Source of the DNA: Bacteroidales bacterium
GTDB taxonomy: Bacteria > Bacteroidota > Bacteroidia > Bacteroidales > UBA3663
Reading direction: 5' to 3'
DNA length: 42,055 nucleotides
NCBI GenBank assembly: GCA_016293065.1
Contig: JAEDEY010000006.1
Span: forward strand, 1-42,055
In this document: positions 16,991-26,166 of the stretch, one piece after another
Layout of the letters: each line of letters opens with the position of its first letter
How positions within the stretch are numbered: the stretch's first letter is position 1
Made by a program: the position numbers and the translations under genes
Notes under the pieces: generated by a model
What the model saw: only the letters and a program-made list of their open reading frames with translations
What the model was told of the DNA's origin: nothing
Database searches by the model: none

Positions 16991-17591
16991 ATGCTTCGAT
17001 GTCTGCCTTCTTGGTCAAAAGATAATCAATATCATCGAAACCATTCATGAGGCAATACTTTTTGTAGCCATTGATGTCGAACTTCTCGCTGTGACCAGTT
17101 GCCTCGTTGGTGATAGTTTGGTTAGGCACATCGACAGTCACGATTGTCTGAGGATCAGCTTCGATAGAGGCAAAAAGCTCCTGCTGGAAATCCTTGCTTA
17201 CGACAACAGGCAGAACAAAGCAGTTGAGAAGATTGTTGCGGTGGATATCGGCGAAACTTGACGACACAACCACACGGACGCCATAGCCAGAGATGGCCCA
17301 AGCGGCATGTTCACGACTTGAACCCGAACCCCAGTTCTGACCGCCCACAATAATCTCGTGTACACCCTCGCGAGGAGCCTCGCTGAACTCAGGACGGTTC
17401 ATCACGAAATCTGCCACAGGCTGACCATCGGCATCATAACGAAGGTCGTGCATAAAAGCATCGCCAAAGAACTTTGGGTCGCGTGTGGTCGATGCGAGAT
17501 AACGTGCAGGTATGATGAGGTCGGTATTACAGTTGTCGATTGCGACAGGAATACATGTACTCTTGATAATATTGAATTTCTGCTTAGCCAT
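16971..17591 (-). CDS. leuD: 3-isopropylmalate dehydratase small subunit
   Basis: 206 residues, normal for LeuD. With LeuC it isomerises 2-isopropylmalate to 3-isopropylmalate, and in citramalate pathways also citramalate to 3-methylmalate. Diagnostic segments are CNTDLIIPARYL near residue 20, GQNWGSGSSREHAAWA in the middle and SSFADIHRNNLLNCFVLPVV after it. Four bases separate it from leuC, and it overlaps cimA by 20 bases: a tight operon. Confidence 0.95.
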   Translation of the reverse strand: MAKQKFNIIKSTCIPVAIDNCNTDLIIPARYLASTTRDPKFFGDAFMHDLRYDADGQPVADFVMNRPEFSEAPREGVHEIIVGGQNWGSGSSREHAAWAISGYGVRVVVSSSFADIHRNNLLNCFVLPVVVSKDFQQELFASIEADPQTIVTVDVPNQTITNEATGHSEKFDINGYKKYCLMNGFDDIDYLLTKKADIEAYEVRNC

Positions 17592-17595
17592 AATC

Positions 17596-18984
17596 TTAGA
17601 GTTTACGAGGGTCAGTAATTACACCTGTGATAGCACTTGCAGCCACAACGAGAGGAGAAGCAAGAATGGTGCGAGCGCCAGGACCCTGACGTCCCACGAA
17701 GTTGCGGTTGCTTGTAGAAATGGAGAGCTTGCCAGCAGGCACTTTATCAGGGTTCATGGCAAGACATGAAGAACAAGAAGGGAGACGAAGCTCAAAACCT
17801 GCCTCTTCCAATATCTTGTCGATGCCCTCATCAATGATTTGCTGACGCACCAACCATGAACCAGGTACGAGCCAAGCCACGACATTGTCGGCTTTCTTCT
17901 TGCCCTTGACAACGCTTGCGAAGGCGCGGAAGTCCTCGATGCGGCCATTGGTACATGCGCCGAGGAAGCAATAATCGACAGGATGTCCCTCAAGCTTTTC
18001 GCCTGGCTGGAACTGCATATACTGAAGTTGTGAGAGGAATTGGTCTTTTTCGTTATCGGCAATGCTTTCGAGAGCAGGGATGCACTCGTCAATAGCAATA
18101 CCTGCACCAGGGTTTGTACCATAGGTGATGCGAGGCTTGATGTCGGCTGCATCGTAGGTGACCTCCTTGTCGAATACCGCATCATCGTCGCTCTTGAGCT
18201 TTCGCCACTCCTCTACTGCACGATCCCAAGCCTCACCCTTTGGAGCATACTCGCGACCCTTGAGATAAGCAAACGTTGTCTCGTCGGGAGCGATGAGGCC
18301 TGCACGCGAACCCATCTCGATCGAGAGGTTAGAGAGAGTCAGACGACCCTCCATAGACATATTGCGGATCACAGATCCTGCATATTCTACTGCATAGCCA
18401 GTTGCACCAGCGGTGGTCATCTTTGCCATAATATACAAAGCCACATCCTTGGCTGTCACACATGGCTGAAGTTCGCCCTCAATGTTGATGCGCATTGTCT
18501 TTGGCTTCGACTGAAGGATACACTGAGAAGCAAGCACCTGAGCAACCTCAGACGTGCCAATACCCATTGCTATGGCACCGACTGCGCCATGAGTCGAGGT
18601 ATGAGAGTCGCCACACACGATAGTCATGCCTGGCAGAGAAAGAGCCTTTTCAGGACCAACGACATGGATAATGCCATTGTCTTTAGTGCCCATTGCAAAG
18701 TGCTTGATACCAAACTCCTCGCAGTTTGACTTCAATGTTTCAACCTGCTTACGACCGGTAGGATCGTTGATTACCTCCTGCTGGTCGGAAGGGGTATTAT
18801 GGTCGGGCATTGCAACCACATGGTCAGGACGGAACACTTTGATTCCCTTATCGCGCAATGAGTCGAACGCTTGAGGAGATGTGACTTCATGTGCATAGAG
18901 TCGATCTATGTATAGCTGAGTTGGACCATCTTCAATCTTCTGGACGACATGGGCATCCCATATCTTGTCGAATAACGTCTTCAT
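17596..18984 (-). CDS. leuC: 3-isopropylmalate dehydratase large subunit
   Basis: 462 residues, full length. An aconitase-family subunit carrying the [4Fe-4S] cluster. Visible are DHNTPSDQQ, the substrate-site segment VCGDSHTSTHGA near residue 140, the first cluster Cys in CFLGACTNGR and the pair in SCSSCLAMNPD. It partners LeuD. It begins eight bases after leuA and precedes leuD by four bases. Confidence 0.96.
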   Translation of the reverse strand: MKTLFDKIWDAHVVQKIEDGPTQLYIDRLYAHEVTSPQAFDSLRDKGIKVFRPDHVVAMPDHNTPSDQQEVINDPTGRKQVETLKSNCEEFGIKHFAMGTKDNGIIHVVGPEKALSLPGMTIVCGDSHTSTHGAVGAIAMGIGTSEVAQVLASQCILQSKPKTMRINIEGELQPCVTAKDVALYIMAKMTTAGATGYAVEYAGSVIRNMSMEGRLTLSNLSIEMGSRAGLIAPDETTFAYLKGREYAPKGEAWDRAVEEWRKLKSDDDAVFDKEVTYDAADIKPRITYGTNPGAGIAIDECIPALESIADNEKDQFLSQLQYMQFQPGEKLEGHPVDYCFLGACTNGRIEDFRAFASVVKGKKKADNVVAWLVPGSWLVRQQIIDEGIDKILEEAGFELRLPSCSSCLAMNPDKVPAGKLSISTSNRNFVGRQGPGARTILASPLVVAASAITGVITDPRKL

Positions 18985-18992
18985 AATCTTAT

Positions 18993-20498
18993 TTAGTGCT
19001 TAAACTTATTAATACAGTCGATATAAGCCTCGATGCTTGCTGTCACGATATCGGTATCGGTGCCGAAGCCATAATAGACATGGCCGTCGTGCTCGACCTG
19101 AACATGCACCTTACAACTGTCGTCGCTACCTTTGCTGATGGCTTGGATAGTCATCTCCTTGAGAGTCATCTCACGACGGATAATCTGCTTGAGCGCAGTA
19201 ATCGACGCATCGACAGGGCCATTGCCAATGCCGGCAGCCTCGAATATCTCGTTGGCAACCTTGAGACGGATTGCAGCAATTGGAGTGACACCCTTACCCG
19301 TAGTAACCTGAAGGCTCTCGAGCTTGATGTGATTGTTTTCTGCCTTGTTGGCACCTACCAACATGAGGATATCGTCGTCGTTGAGTTCCTTCTTCTTGTC
19401 GGCAAGACGGAGGAAGGCTTCGTAGGTCTTGTCAAGATTCTCCTGATCGAGCTCAACGCCAAGCACGCTCAGACGATGCTTTAATGCCGCACGACCCGAA
19501 CGAGCTGTGAGGACGATGCTGTTCTCGTTGATACCCACATCCTTAGGGTCCATGATTTCGTAGGTCTGGACATTCTTGAGGACACCATCCTGGTGAATGC
19601 CGCTTGAGTGAGCAAAGGCATTTTTGCCAACAACAGCCTTGTTTGGCTGAACAGGCATATTCATAAGGCTGCTCACAAGACGGCTTGTTGCCCAGATCTT
19701 CTGAGTGTTGATATTGGTAGAAACCGGCATTGTTGCCTGATGGCACTTGATGATCATTGCAATCTCTTCGAGAGCAGTGTTTCCTGCACGTTCGCCAATG
19801 CCATTGATAGTCACCTCGACCTGACGGGCACCATTCTGCACACCGCTGATTGTATTGGCCGTAGCCATGCCGAGATCGTTATGACAGTGAGTAGAAAGGA
19901 TGGCGCGTCCGTCCTGAAGTCCATCGACATGTTCCATGAGATACTTAATCTTCTCGCCATATTCCCATGGCATACAGTAACCTGTGGTATCAGGAATATT
20001 TACCACCTTGGCACCAGCCTTGATGACTGCATCAACGACCTTTGCAAGGTATTCGTTTTCGGTTCGTCCTGCATCCTCGGCATAGAACTCTACCTCATCG
20101 ACCCTGTTGCTTGCATATTTAACGGCAGCTACAGCACGCTCGATAATCTCCTCGCGAGTACTGTTGAACTTATATTTAATATGTGAATCGCTTGTGCCTA
20201 TACCTGTGTGAATGCGCTTGTGCTTGGCATACTGAAGTGCCTCGACCGCACAGTCAATATCCTTCTGCACGGCACGTGTCAAGGCGCAGATGGTAGGCCA
20301 TGTGACAGCTTTTGAAATCTCAACTACAGAATTGAAGTCGCCAGGACTGCTGATAGGGAATCCTGCTTCAATAATATCAACACCCAAGGCTTCGAGCTGT
20401 CGTGCCACCTGAATCTTCTCTACGGTATTTAACTGGCAACCCGGAACCTGTTCTCCATCACGAAGAGTTGTATCAAAAATGTATAAACGATCTGTCAT
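18993..20498 (-). CDS. leuA: 2-isopropylmalate synthase
   Basis: 501 residues. It condenses 2-oxoisovalerate with acetyl-CoA, the committed step of leucine synthesis. It shows DTTLRDGEQVPG, EAGFPISSPGD, the HxH metal motif in STHCHNDLGMA, GIGERAGNTALEE and FAHSSGIHQDG, with a C-terminal regulatory domain (about 390-501) for leucine feedback. It heads leuA-leuC-leuD-cimA. Only 29 bases separate it from the DUF4270 gene, so no leader-peptide attenuator fits; transcription may come from upstream or from within that gene. Confidence 0.93.
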   Translation of the reverse strand: MTDRLYIFDTTLRDGEQVPGCQLNTVEKIQVARQLEALGVDIIEAGFPISSPGDFNSVVEISKAVTWPTICALTRAVQKDIDCAVEALQYAKHKRIHTGIGTSDSHIKYKFNSTREEIIERAVAAVKYASNRVDEVEFYAEDAGRTENEYLAKVVDAVIKAGAKVVNIPDTTGYCMPWEYGEKIKYLMEHVDGLQDGRAILSTHCHNDLGMATANTISGVQNGARQVEVTINGIGERAGNTALEEIAMIIKCHQATMPVSTNINTQKIWATSRLVSSLMNMPVQPNKAVVGKNAFAHSSGIHQDGVLKNVQTYEIMDPKDVGINENSIVLTARSGRAALKHRLSVLGVELDQENLDKTYEAFLRLADKKKELNDDDILMLVGANKAENNHIKLESLQVTTGKGVTPIAAIRLKVANEIFEAAGIGNGPVDASITALKQIIRREMTLKEMTIQAISKGSDDSCKVHVQVEHDGHVYYGFGTDTDIVTASIEAYIDCINKFKH

Positions 20499-20527
20499 AG
20501 TTTTTTAATGATGATAATGTAACTTCC

Positions 20528-22183
20528 TTACTTGTTCCCTGCACCCTCCACTGTATAAATCATCTGAATTGTCTGGGCATCTTGCCCTTTCTTCAGCTTG
20601 GTGGCGGTAGGGATGATATAGTTAGCAACCGACAAGACGGTACCAGTAGTATTGGTTGTCGCGTCGATAGGTATGATAGCCATAGGCACAGTTAGATCGC
20701 GAGGAATCTTCTTCAACCCGTTCTTCGACCATCCATGTTTCTCGGCAAGACCGATGATGACTGGTGCAATATTGCCGAAGCTATAATAGTAGATACCGTC
20801 GGAGGTCGGATAGTTGGCGTTTGGCACCGAATCGCACTTGTATTGCGCATAGCAAGATGTAGTGCCATCTGGCAGCTTTCCCTTCTCGAAAAAATCGGTC
20901 ATCGAGCCCTTTTCCACCATCAGCACTGTTGGTGTTGGCATATTGCTCAGCAAAGTTCCCTTCGGCTTATAGGCCTGCAAATAGAAGTTTGAGGCATTGA
21001 GGAAGTAGCTTGAGTCGCCTGGGATTCTCAAAGGATCGTCTTCCATCGTGTTGATGATTTCGCCAACAGGGAGATCGACGATAGAATAATAACCTTGCGG
21101 AGAAGTGATATATGACGTATCTTTCTCATTCATACGCTGTTCCATGTTGTCATCTACCATCTTGTATCCGCTCATCTGAATCACATCTGGAGTCACTGCC
21201 ATATACTTAACGTGATCGACCACATAAGTCGAATCGCCATCGTCGGCAGAATTACGGAGCAGAGTGCCATCGACATCATAACGATGGAACGAACTATAAA
21301 AGAAATATATAGCCGTATAGAACACCTTGATCATCACACCATCACCGAATGTAGGCTTGACGCACAAACCCGAAAGGAACTTCTCGCGCATAGCCTTTTG
21401 ATCTGTGAAGATGTCCGAGAACTCCGAACTATGAGGATTATCCTTGTCGCGAGCAATAGCAGCCTCGACGCATAGTCGGTAGAACTGATCCTTCAGGTCG
21501 TCCTTGAGTTTAATCTCGATATAAGGCATATAATCGTCGAGCTCACGCACCGAGTCGCTCAACTCGCGGTTGGCCGAAGTAAATCCCTTGCGGCCGATGA
21601 TGTTGTTCTCGCTATATAGGTCAGAGAAGTCGTTGTTGCTATAGAACTCTTTCTCGGGCAAAGTTTCGAAATCGACCTTTGGATTAAGTCGATAAACCGA
21701 CAGCTGCATTGGTGTGAGCGAATCGCCGTAATAAGTACGGTAATAAATGCGCACTGTCATCGAGTCGAGCTTGTTGCCGATAATAGAATCCCAAGGCTTA
21801 TAGTGATAGTCGTCCCAGTCATATCCCAACTCTTTGGGAGCCGAGGTGCGAAGAATGCCAAAGGTGAGCGAATCGGCAGAGTTGCGTTCGTCAAGACCCA
21901 TCTTGCTGCTCGTATAGAACTGAGCAAGATAGCTGGCAGTGACTTGTCCGAAATCAGGATCGGTGATATTTCCCACCAAAGGATAACCCGTGCGCACATA
22001 TATCGAATCACGATAGCCAGTGTAGGTATTCAGGTTGAACGACATTGCCTTCACCGTGATGCCGTCGTTGGAAGGGCGCACCGACTCTCCCAACTCTCCC
22101 ATGTCGTCGCTACATGAGATAGTCGCAAGAAATAAACTCTGAGCTGCCAATAGAATAGACAGCAAATATAATAATCTTTTCAT
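20528..22183 (-). CDS. DUF4270 lipoprotein
   Basis: 551 residues. The signal sequence ends in a lipobox-like ATISC (Cys about residue 24), followed by Ser-Asp-Asp, so the protein is probably an exported lipoprotein. The body has the DUF4270 pattern, with FNLNTYTGYRDSIYVR, PLVGNITDPDFG and SLTFGILR near the N-terminus. Function is unknown. It lies 23 bases downstream of the GT5-like gene and just before leuA; this neighbourhood recurs in Bacteroidales. Confidence 0.82.
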   Translation of the reverse strand: MKRLLYLLSILLAAQSLFLATISCSDDMGELGESVRPSNDGITVKAMSFNLNTYTGYRDSIYVRTGYPLVGNITDPDFGQVTASYLAQFYTSSKMGLDERNSADSLTFGILRTSAPKELGYDWDDYHYKPWDSIIGNKLDSMTVRIYYRTYYGDSLTPMQLSVYRLNPKVDFETLPEKEFYSNNDFSDLYSENNIIGRKGFTSANRELSDSVRELDDYMPYIEIKLKDDLKDQFYRLCVEAAIARDKDNPHSSEFSDIFTDQKAMREKFLSGLCVKPTFGDGVMIKVFYTAIYFFYSSFHRYDVDGTLLRNSADDGDSTYVVDHVKYMAVTPDVIQMSGYKMVDDNMEQRMNEKDTSYITSPQGYYSIVDLPVGEIINTMEDDPLRIPGDSSYFLNASNFYLQAYKPKGTLLSNMPTPTVLMVEKGSMTDFFEKGKLPDGTTSCYAQYKCDSVPNANYPTSDGIYYYSFGNIAPVIIGLAEKHGWSKNGLKKIPRDLTVPMAIIPIDATTNTTGTVLSVANYIIPTATKLKKGQDAQTIQMIYTVEGAGNK

Positions 22184-22206
22184 TTTCTCAATTGTTTGGC
22201 TAATGC

Positions 22207-23022
22207 TTACTCAAGGAACTTTTCGAAGAAATCGTTGTATGCCTGAACATTCAATTCTTCGTCGGCAGAGACATCGAGAATCTGCTTGCCACTTCCGTTT
22301 ACATATTCCAGCAACTCAGGATCCAAGTCTGGGTCGGTAATCACCACACCATCGCAGAACTTGACAGCCAGTTTGCATAACATAGTGTGAGAAACCTGCA
22401 AGTCTTTGATGTCTGCAATATCGGCCTTGGTCACACCCGGCACTTTCAATATCTGGGCAGTCTTGGCTGGCCAAGGAGTAACAAATGGGTTGTTGAACAA
22501 ACCGCATATAAGCTTGGCATGTTTGAAGCACGCATCATCGTTTGCAGCCTTACGGAGGAAAAGTGGTGCCACCGCGGCAAACCACCCCTGACAATATATC
22601 ACATCGGGTGTCCAACGCAGCTTACGCACCGTTTCGGCAACACCGTGTGCAAAAAACAAACAACGTTCTACCTGATCAGGATACTCTACGCCATGTTCGT
22701 CAGAATATACTTTTCTACTTGAATAATATTCTTCGTTGTCGATGAAATATATCTGGATACGCTGAGGCATCAGGCTTGCAACCTTAATAATCAAAGGATG
22801 GTCGGACTCGTTTACCACAAGATTGGTGCCTGAAAGTCTGATCACCTCATGTAGCTGATTCCTTCGTTCGTTGATGGTACCGAAGCATGGCATGAATACA
22901 CGTATCTCATGACCTGATTCCTGCATTGCCTGAGGCAAAATGCGGCCAAGGTCAGCCAAATGCCCAGATGGCATATATGGCTCTACTTCGGTGTTGATAA
23001 AGAGGATTCTGGTCTTGCTCAT
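22207..23022 (-). CDS. GT5-like 'glycogen/starch synthase', N-terminal domain only
   Basis: 271 residues, about 55% of a true glycogen synthase (near 480). It matches the N-terminal Rossmann half: ILFINTEVEPYMPSG, PQAMQESGHEIRVFMPCFG, YFIDNEEYY, WTPDVIYCQGWFAA. The usual KxGGL motif that binds ADP-glucose reads MPSGHLADLG, lacking the Lys and the Gly pair, and the C-terminal donor-binding half is absent. I therefore expect a regulatory or non-catalytic protein rather than a synthase. The C-terminal 40 residues (DPDLDPELLEY and following) are acidic. Bacteroidota commonly carry such short copies. Its promoter is at 23060-23091. Confidence 0.8.
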   Translation of the reverse strand: MSKTRILFINTEVEPYMPSGHLADLGRILPQAMQESGHEIRVFMPCFGTINERRNQLHEVIRLSGTNLVVNESDHPLIIKVASLMPQRIQIYFIDNEEYYSSRKVYSDEHGVEYPDQVERCLFFAHGVAETVRKLRWTPDVIYCQGWFAAVAPLFLRKAANDDACFKHAKLICGLFNNPFVTPWPAKTAQILKVPGVTKADIADIKDLQVSHTMLCKLAVKFCDGVVITDPDLDPELLEYVNGSGKQILDVSADEELNVQAYNDFFEKFLE

Positions 23023-23059
23023 ATCTATTTCTATTGTTTTTCCTTTATGGAAAAGCGTG

Positions 23060-23091
23060 CAAAGTTACTGATTTTTTATCAAAAAAACGAA
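23060..23091 (-). promoter_or_regulatory. Promoter of the GT5-like/DUF4270 (and possibly leu) unit
   Basis: On the minus strand TTCG (23088-23091), a 20-base spacer and TAACTTTG (23060-23067). The -7 box is exact, the -33 box has one mismatch. The ATG at 23022 lies 38 bases downstream. Confidence 0.6.
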
Positions 23092-23157
23092 TTTATTTAT
23101 TCAAATTTAGCAGTATGGCATATATTTTAACTGATTTTGTGACTTTTGCCATATTAA

Positions 23158-23189
23158 TTTGGAAGTGATGAAAAATGCGTGTAACTTTG
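23158..23189 (+). promoter_or_regulatory. Promoter of glnN
   Basis: TTTG (23158-23161), a 20-base spacer and TAACTTTG (23182-23189) match the consensus exactly. The leader to the ATG at 23275 is about 80 bases. No clear regulator palindrome is seen. Confidence 0.75.
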
Positions 23190-23274
23190 TGGCTCGTAAT
23201 CACTCTCAATATTTATTGGCAGACAAACTATTGTTCAATGAAATAAATCAAGCAAAATAATAACAAATAGGACT

Positions 23275-25461
23275 ATGAACAAGATGAGATTTGAATGTGT
23301 GCATGAAGCGACAAAGAAGCATGCCGCAGAATTTCCTGTACCCAAAGGACGACCATCCGAGTACTTCGGTGAGTTGGTGTTCAACAGGGAAAAGATGCAG
23401 AAATATCTCGATGCAAAGACTCTCAAGGCTTTGCTCAACTGCATCGACAATGGGGCGCAATTAGACAGGGATGTTGCCGATGGCGTTGCTGCGGGCATGA
23501 AGCAATGGGCAATGGAACATGGCGTCACTCACTGTTGCCATTGGTTTCAGCCATTGACCGAGACAACGGCAGAGAAGCATGACTCTTTCATGGAATATGA
23601 CTGGAAGGGCGGAATGATTGAGGCTTTTGAAGGCTCGTCGCTCGTACAGCAGGAACCTGACGCTTCGTCTTTCCCAAGTGGCGGCATCCGTGCTACATTC
23701 GAGGCACGAGGATATACGGCGTGGGATCCGACAAGCCCGGTGTTTATCATGGACGACTGCCTGTTTATCCCTACTGTATTCGTGTCATATACGGGCGAAT
23801 CGCTCGACTATAAGGCTCCTCTGAAAAAGTCAATCAAGGCTGTGTGTGAAGCGGCACTCCCAATATGTCAGTTGTTCGATCCTTCGGTGTCACATGTTCA
23901 GTCAAATCTCGGTTGGGAGCAGGAGTATTTCCTGGTAGATGACGGACTTTACGCTGCTCGTCCTGACCTCATTGCCTGCGGACGCACCCTGATGGGACAT
24001 GCTTCTGCCAAGAATCAGCAGATGGACGACCACTATTTCGGACAGATTCCGACACGTGTGCAGGCTTTCATGACCGATCTTGAGATTCAGGGACATCGCT
24101 TGGGCATACCGATGAAAACCCGTCACAACGAGGTTGCGCCTAACCAGTTTGAGTTTGCTCCAATCTTTGGAGAAACAAATCTTGCTGTCGATCAGAACAT
24201 GCTCATCATGGGCGTCATGAAGAAAGTGGCTCGTCGCCATGGATTCCGCATCCTTTTGCACGAGAAGCCTTTCGAGGGAATCAATGGCTCTGGCAAGCAC
24301 AACAACTGGTCGCTCAGCACCAATACTGGTGTCATACTATTGGCTCCAGGCAAGGATCCAATGGGCAATCTTCAGTTTGTCACATTCTTTGTCAACGTGC
24401 TGATGGCTCTGAAACGCCATGGTGCATTGCTAAAGGCTTCGATTGCCTCTGCCACTAATGCTCATCGTCTTGGTGCCAACGAGGCCCCTCCTGCTATCAT
24501 ATCGGCTTTCCTCGGCAAGACAATGACTGATGTAATGCGTAAGCTGCTTACAGTCGCTGATGATACGGAGATAGTGATTGCCGGCAAACATCCTTATGAC
24601 CTCGGATTGGTTGAGATTCCTGCTATCTTTGTCGATAATACTGACCGAAACCGCACGTCACCATTCGCTTTTACAGGCAATCGTTTTGAGTTCCGAGCTG
24701 TCGGATCTAAGGCTAACTGTTCGGGCGCAATGACCACACTCAATTCGGCTGTTGCCGAGCAACTTATCGACTTCAAGAAATTGGTCGATGCAGAACTTGC
24801 CACAGGCGTCAGCTTGCAAGTAGCTTGTATGCGCACACTCAAGCCAATGATTGCAGAAGTGCTCGACACTGTATGCTTTGATGGCAATGGTTATTCAGAC
24901 GAGTGGCAAAGAGAAGCACAGAAACGAGGTCTCGACACTGAACGCTGTGTGCCAAAGATGTTCCTTGAGAATGTCAAGCCTTCGGCTGTCGATATGTTCG
25001 AGAAGCTTGGGGTATTTACGGCTGCCGAACTTCAGGCTCGCAACGAAGTGAAGTTTGAGACTTACGTTAAGCTCATTCAGATTGAGGCACGAACTCTCGG
25101 GGATCTCGCCATCAATCATATCATTCCTGCTGCAACTACTTACCAGTCGCAACTCCTCAAGAATGTGGCTTTGATGAAGTCTCTCTTCCCTCAGGAATGG
25201 GAAAGCTTGAGCGCTTACGAAATTAGCCTTATCAAGAAGATAGCTGGTTTTAATGCCGAGATAAAGATGAAGGTCGATGCAATGGTAGAGAAGCGTCGTA
25301 TCGCCAATCGTATTGAAGACGCATATGAGAAAGCTATGGCCTATTACGAAATAGCTGAGAGTTTCATGGGTATTCGCCGTCCAATCGACAGCCTTGAGGA
25401 GATTGTTGACGACAATGTTTGGCCAATGCCGAAATACCGCGAATTGCTGTGGATACGATAA
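23275..25461 (+). CDS. glnN: Glutamine synthetase type III (GlnN)
   Basis: 728 residues, the size of GSIII, which forms large dodecamers and makes glutamine from glutamate, ammonia and ATP. The N-terminal GSIII domain (about 1-220) includes WDPTSPVFIMDD. Catalytic segments follow: SNLGWEQEYFLVD near 215 with the metal-binding Glu pair, TRHNEVAPNQFEFAPIF near 285, the ATP-site GINGSGKHNNWS near 335, and NRTSPFAFTGNRFEFRAVGS near 460. The C-terminal 200 residues are helical. It is monocistronic, with its own promoter and terminator. Regulation by nitrogen supply is known for the family but no site is visible. Confidence 0.95.
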   Translation: MNKMRFECVHEATKKHAAEFPVPKGRPSEYFGELVFNREKMQKYLDAKTLKALLNCIDNGAQLDRDVADGVAAGMKQWAMEHGVTHCCHWFQPLTETTAEKHDSFMEYDWKGGMIEAFEGSSLVQQEPDASSFPSGGIRATFEARGYTAWDPTSPVFIMDDCLFIPTVFVSYTGESLDYKAPLKKSIKAVCEAALPICQLFDPSVSHVQSNLGWEQEYFLVDDGLYAARPDLIACGRTLMGHASAKNQQMDDHYFGQIPTRVQAFMTDLEIQGHRLGIPMKTRHNEVAPNQFEFAPIFGETNLAVDQNMLIMGVMKKVARRHGFRILLHEKPFEGINGSGKHNNWSLSTNTGVILLAPGKDPMGNLQFVTFFVNVLMALKRHGALLKASIASATNAHRLGANEAPPAIISAFLGKTMTDVMRKLLTVADDTEIVIAGKHPYDLGLVEIPAIFVDNTDRNRTSPFAFTGNRFEFRAVGSKANCSGAMTTLNSAVAEQLIDFKKLVDAELATGVSLQVACMRTLKPMIAEVLDTVCFDGNGYSDEWQREAQKRGLDTERCVPKMFLENVKPSAVDMFEKLGVFTAAELQARNEVKFETYVKLIQIEARTLGDLAINHIIPAATTYQSQLLKNVALMKSLFPQEWESLSAYEISLIKKIAGFNAEIKMKVDAMVEKRRIANRIEDAYEKAMAYYEIAESFMGIRRPIDSLEEIVDDNVWPMPKYRELLWIR

Positions 25462-25483
25462 ACATATTAGATAATACAAAAAA

Positions 25484-25510
25484 GCTCAGGGCATTGCCTT
25501 GAGCTTTTTT
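25484..25510. terminator. Bidirectional terminator between glnN and the ompH/bamA operon
   Basis: GCTCAGGGC (25484-25492), loop ATT, GCCTTGAGC (25496-25504): 9 bp with one G-U pair, flanked by AAAAAA before and TTTTTT after, so it can stop transcription from both sides. Confidence 0.85.
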
Positions 25511-25555
25511 ATTACTCCCAACTGAGAGGCGAAATCCATTGATTGAGTATCTATA

Positions 25556-26068
25556 TTACTTGATACCGAGCTCAGCCTTCACAAGTGGAAGAACATCGAC
25601 GCACTGTGATGGAGACACGAAAAGGATGTTGCCCTGACTGAGGTCGAAGATATAAGTAAAGCCGTTCTTTTCACCAACCGACTGGATAGCCTTATTGATC
25701 TTCTCGATGATAGGAGCAACCTTGCTCTGCTGCTGTGTCTGGAGGTTGCGAGCTGCCATGTCACGGAAGTTGGCGATGCGCTGCTGGAGCTGATCGATCT
25801 CCTGAGCGCGAGCCTCTGCAATATTTTTCTCAAGCTTGTCCTGCTCTGCAAGGAAGTCTGAAACCTTCTTCTGGTACTCTTCGGACATCTTGGTATGCTC
25901 TGTCTCATACGTTGCCTGAAGCTCTTCCATTTCCTTCTGAACCTGAGCTGTCTCAGGCATGATGTTGAAGATCTCACCCATGTTGATGTTGCCGAACTTA
26001 AATGTCTGGGCATTAGCAGAAACTGCTGCGATGCAGATTACAACTGCAAGTAAAATTTTTTTGAACAT
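25556..26068 (-). CDS. OmpH/Skp-family periplasmic chaperone (copy 2)
   Basis: 170 residues. A signal peptide (MFKKILLAVVICIAAVSANAQ) is followed by a long Glu/Gln/Lys-rich helical hairpin (about 40-125) and a C-terminal strand (GFTYIFDLSQGNILFVS). This is the Skp/OmpH fold, a jellyfish-shaped trimer that carries unfolded outer-membrane proteins to BamA. It is last in the operon after a paralogue, 98 bases away, and has an internal promoter at 26147. Confidence 0.88.
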   Translation of the reverse strand: MFKKILLAVVICIAAVSANAQTFKFGNINMGEIFNIMPETAQVQKEMEELQATYETEHTKMSEEYQKKVSDFLAEQDKLEKNIAEARAQEIDQLQQRIANFRDMAARNLQTQQQSKVAPIIEKINKAIQSVGEKNGFTYIFDLSQGNILFVSPSQCVDVLPLVKAELGIK

Positions 26069-26146
26069 GTTCTTTTGTATTTTTTGTTATTATATTTCTC
26101 TTTCGAGGTTAATGAATCATGTCTTTTGACAATACAAAACCGATTG

Positions 26147-26154
26147 CAAAGATA
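26147..26154 (-). promoter_or_regulatory. Internal promoter (-7 box) before the second ompH gene
   Basis: The minus strand reads TATCTTTG, an exact -7 box. About 20 bases upstream is TTGG, a partial -33 box lying at the end of the first ompH gene. It would allow extra expression of the second chaperone from within the envelope operon. Confidence 0.5.
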
Positions 26155-26166
26155 GAACTATTTTTC

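Noticed and set aside
20499..20527. Leader-peptide attenuator before leuA
   Set aside because: Only 29 bases separate leuA from the upstream gene; no leucine-rich leader or alternative hairpins fit.
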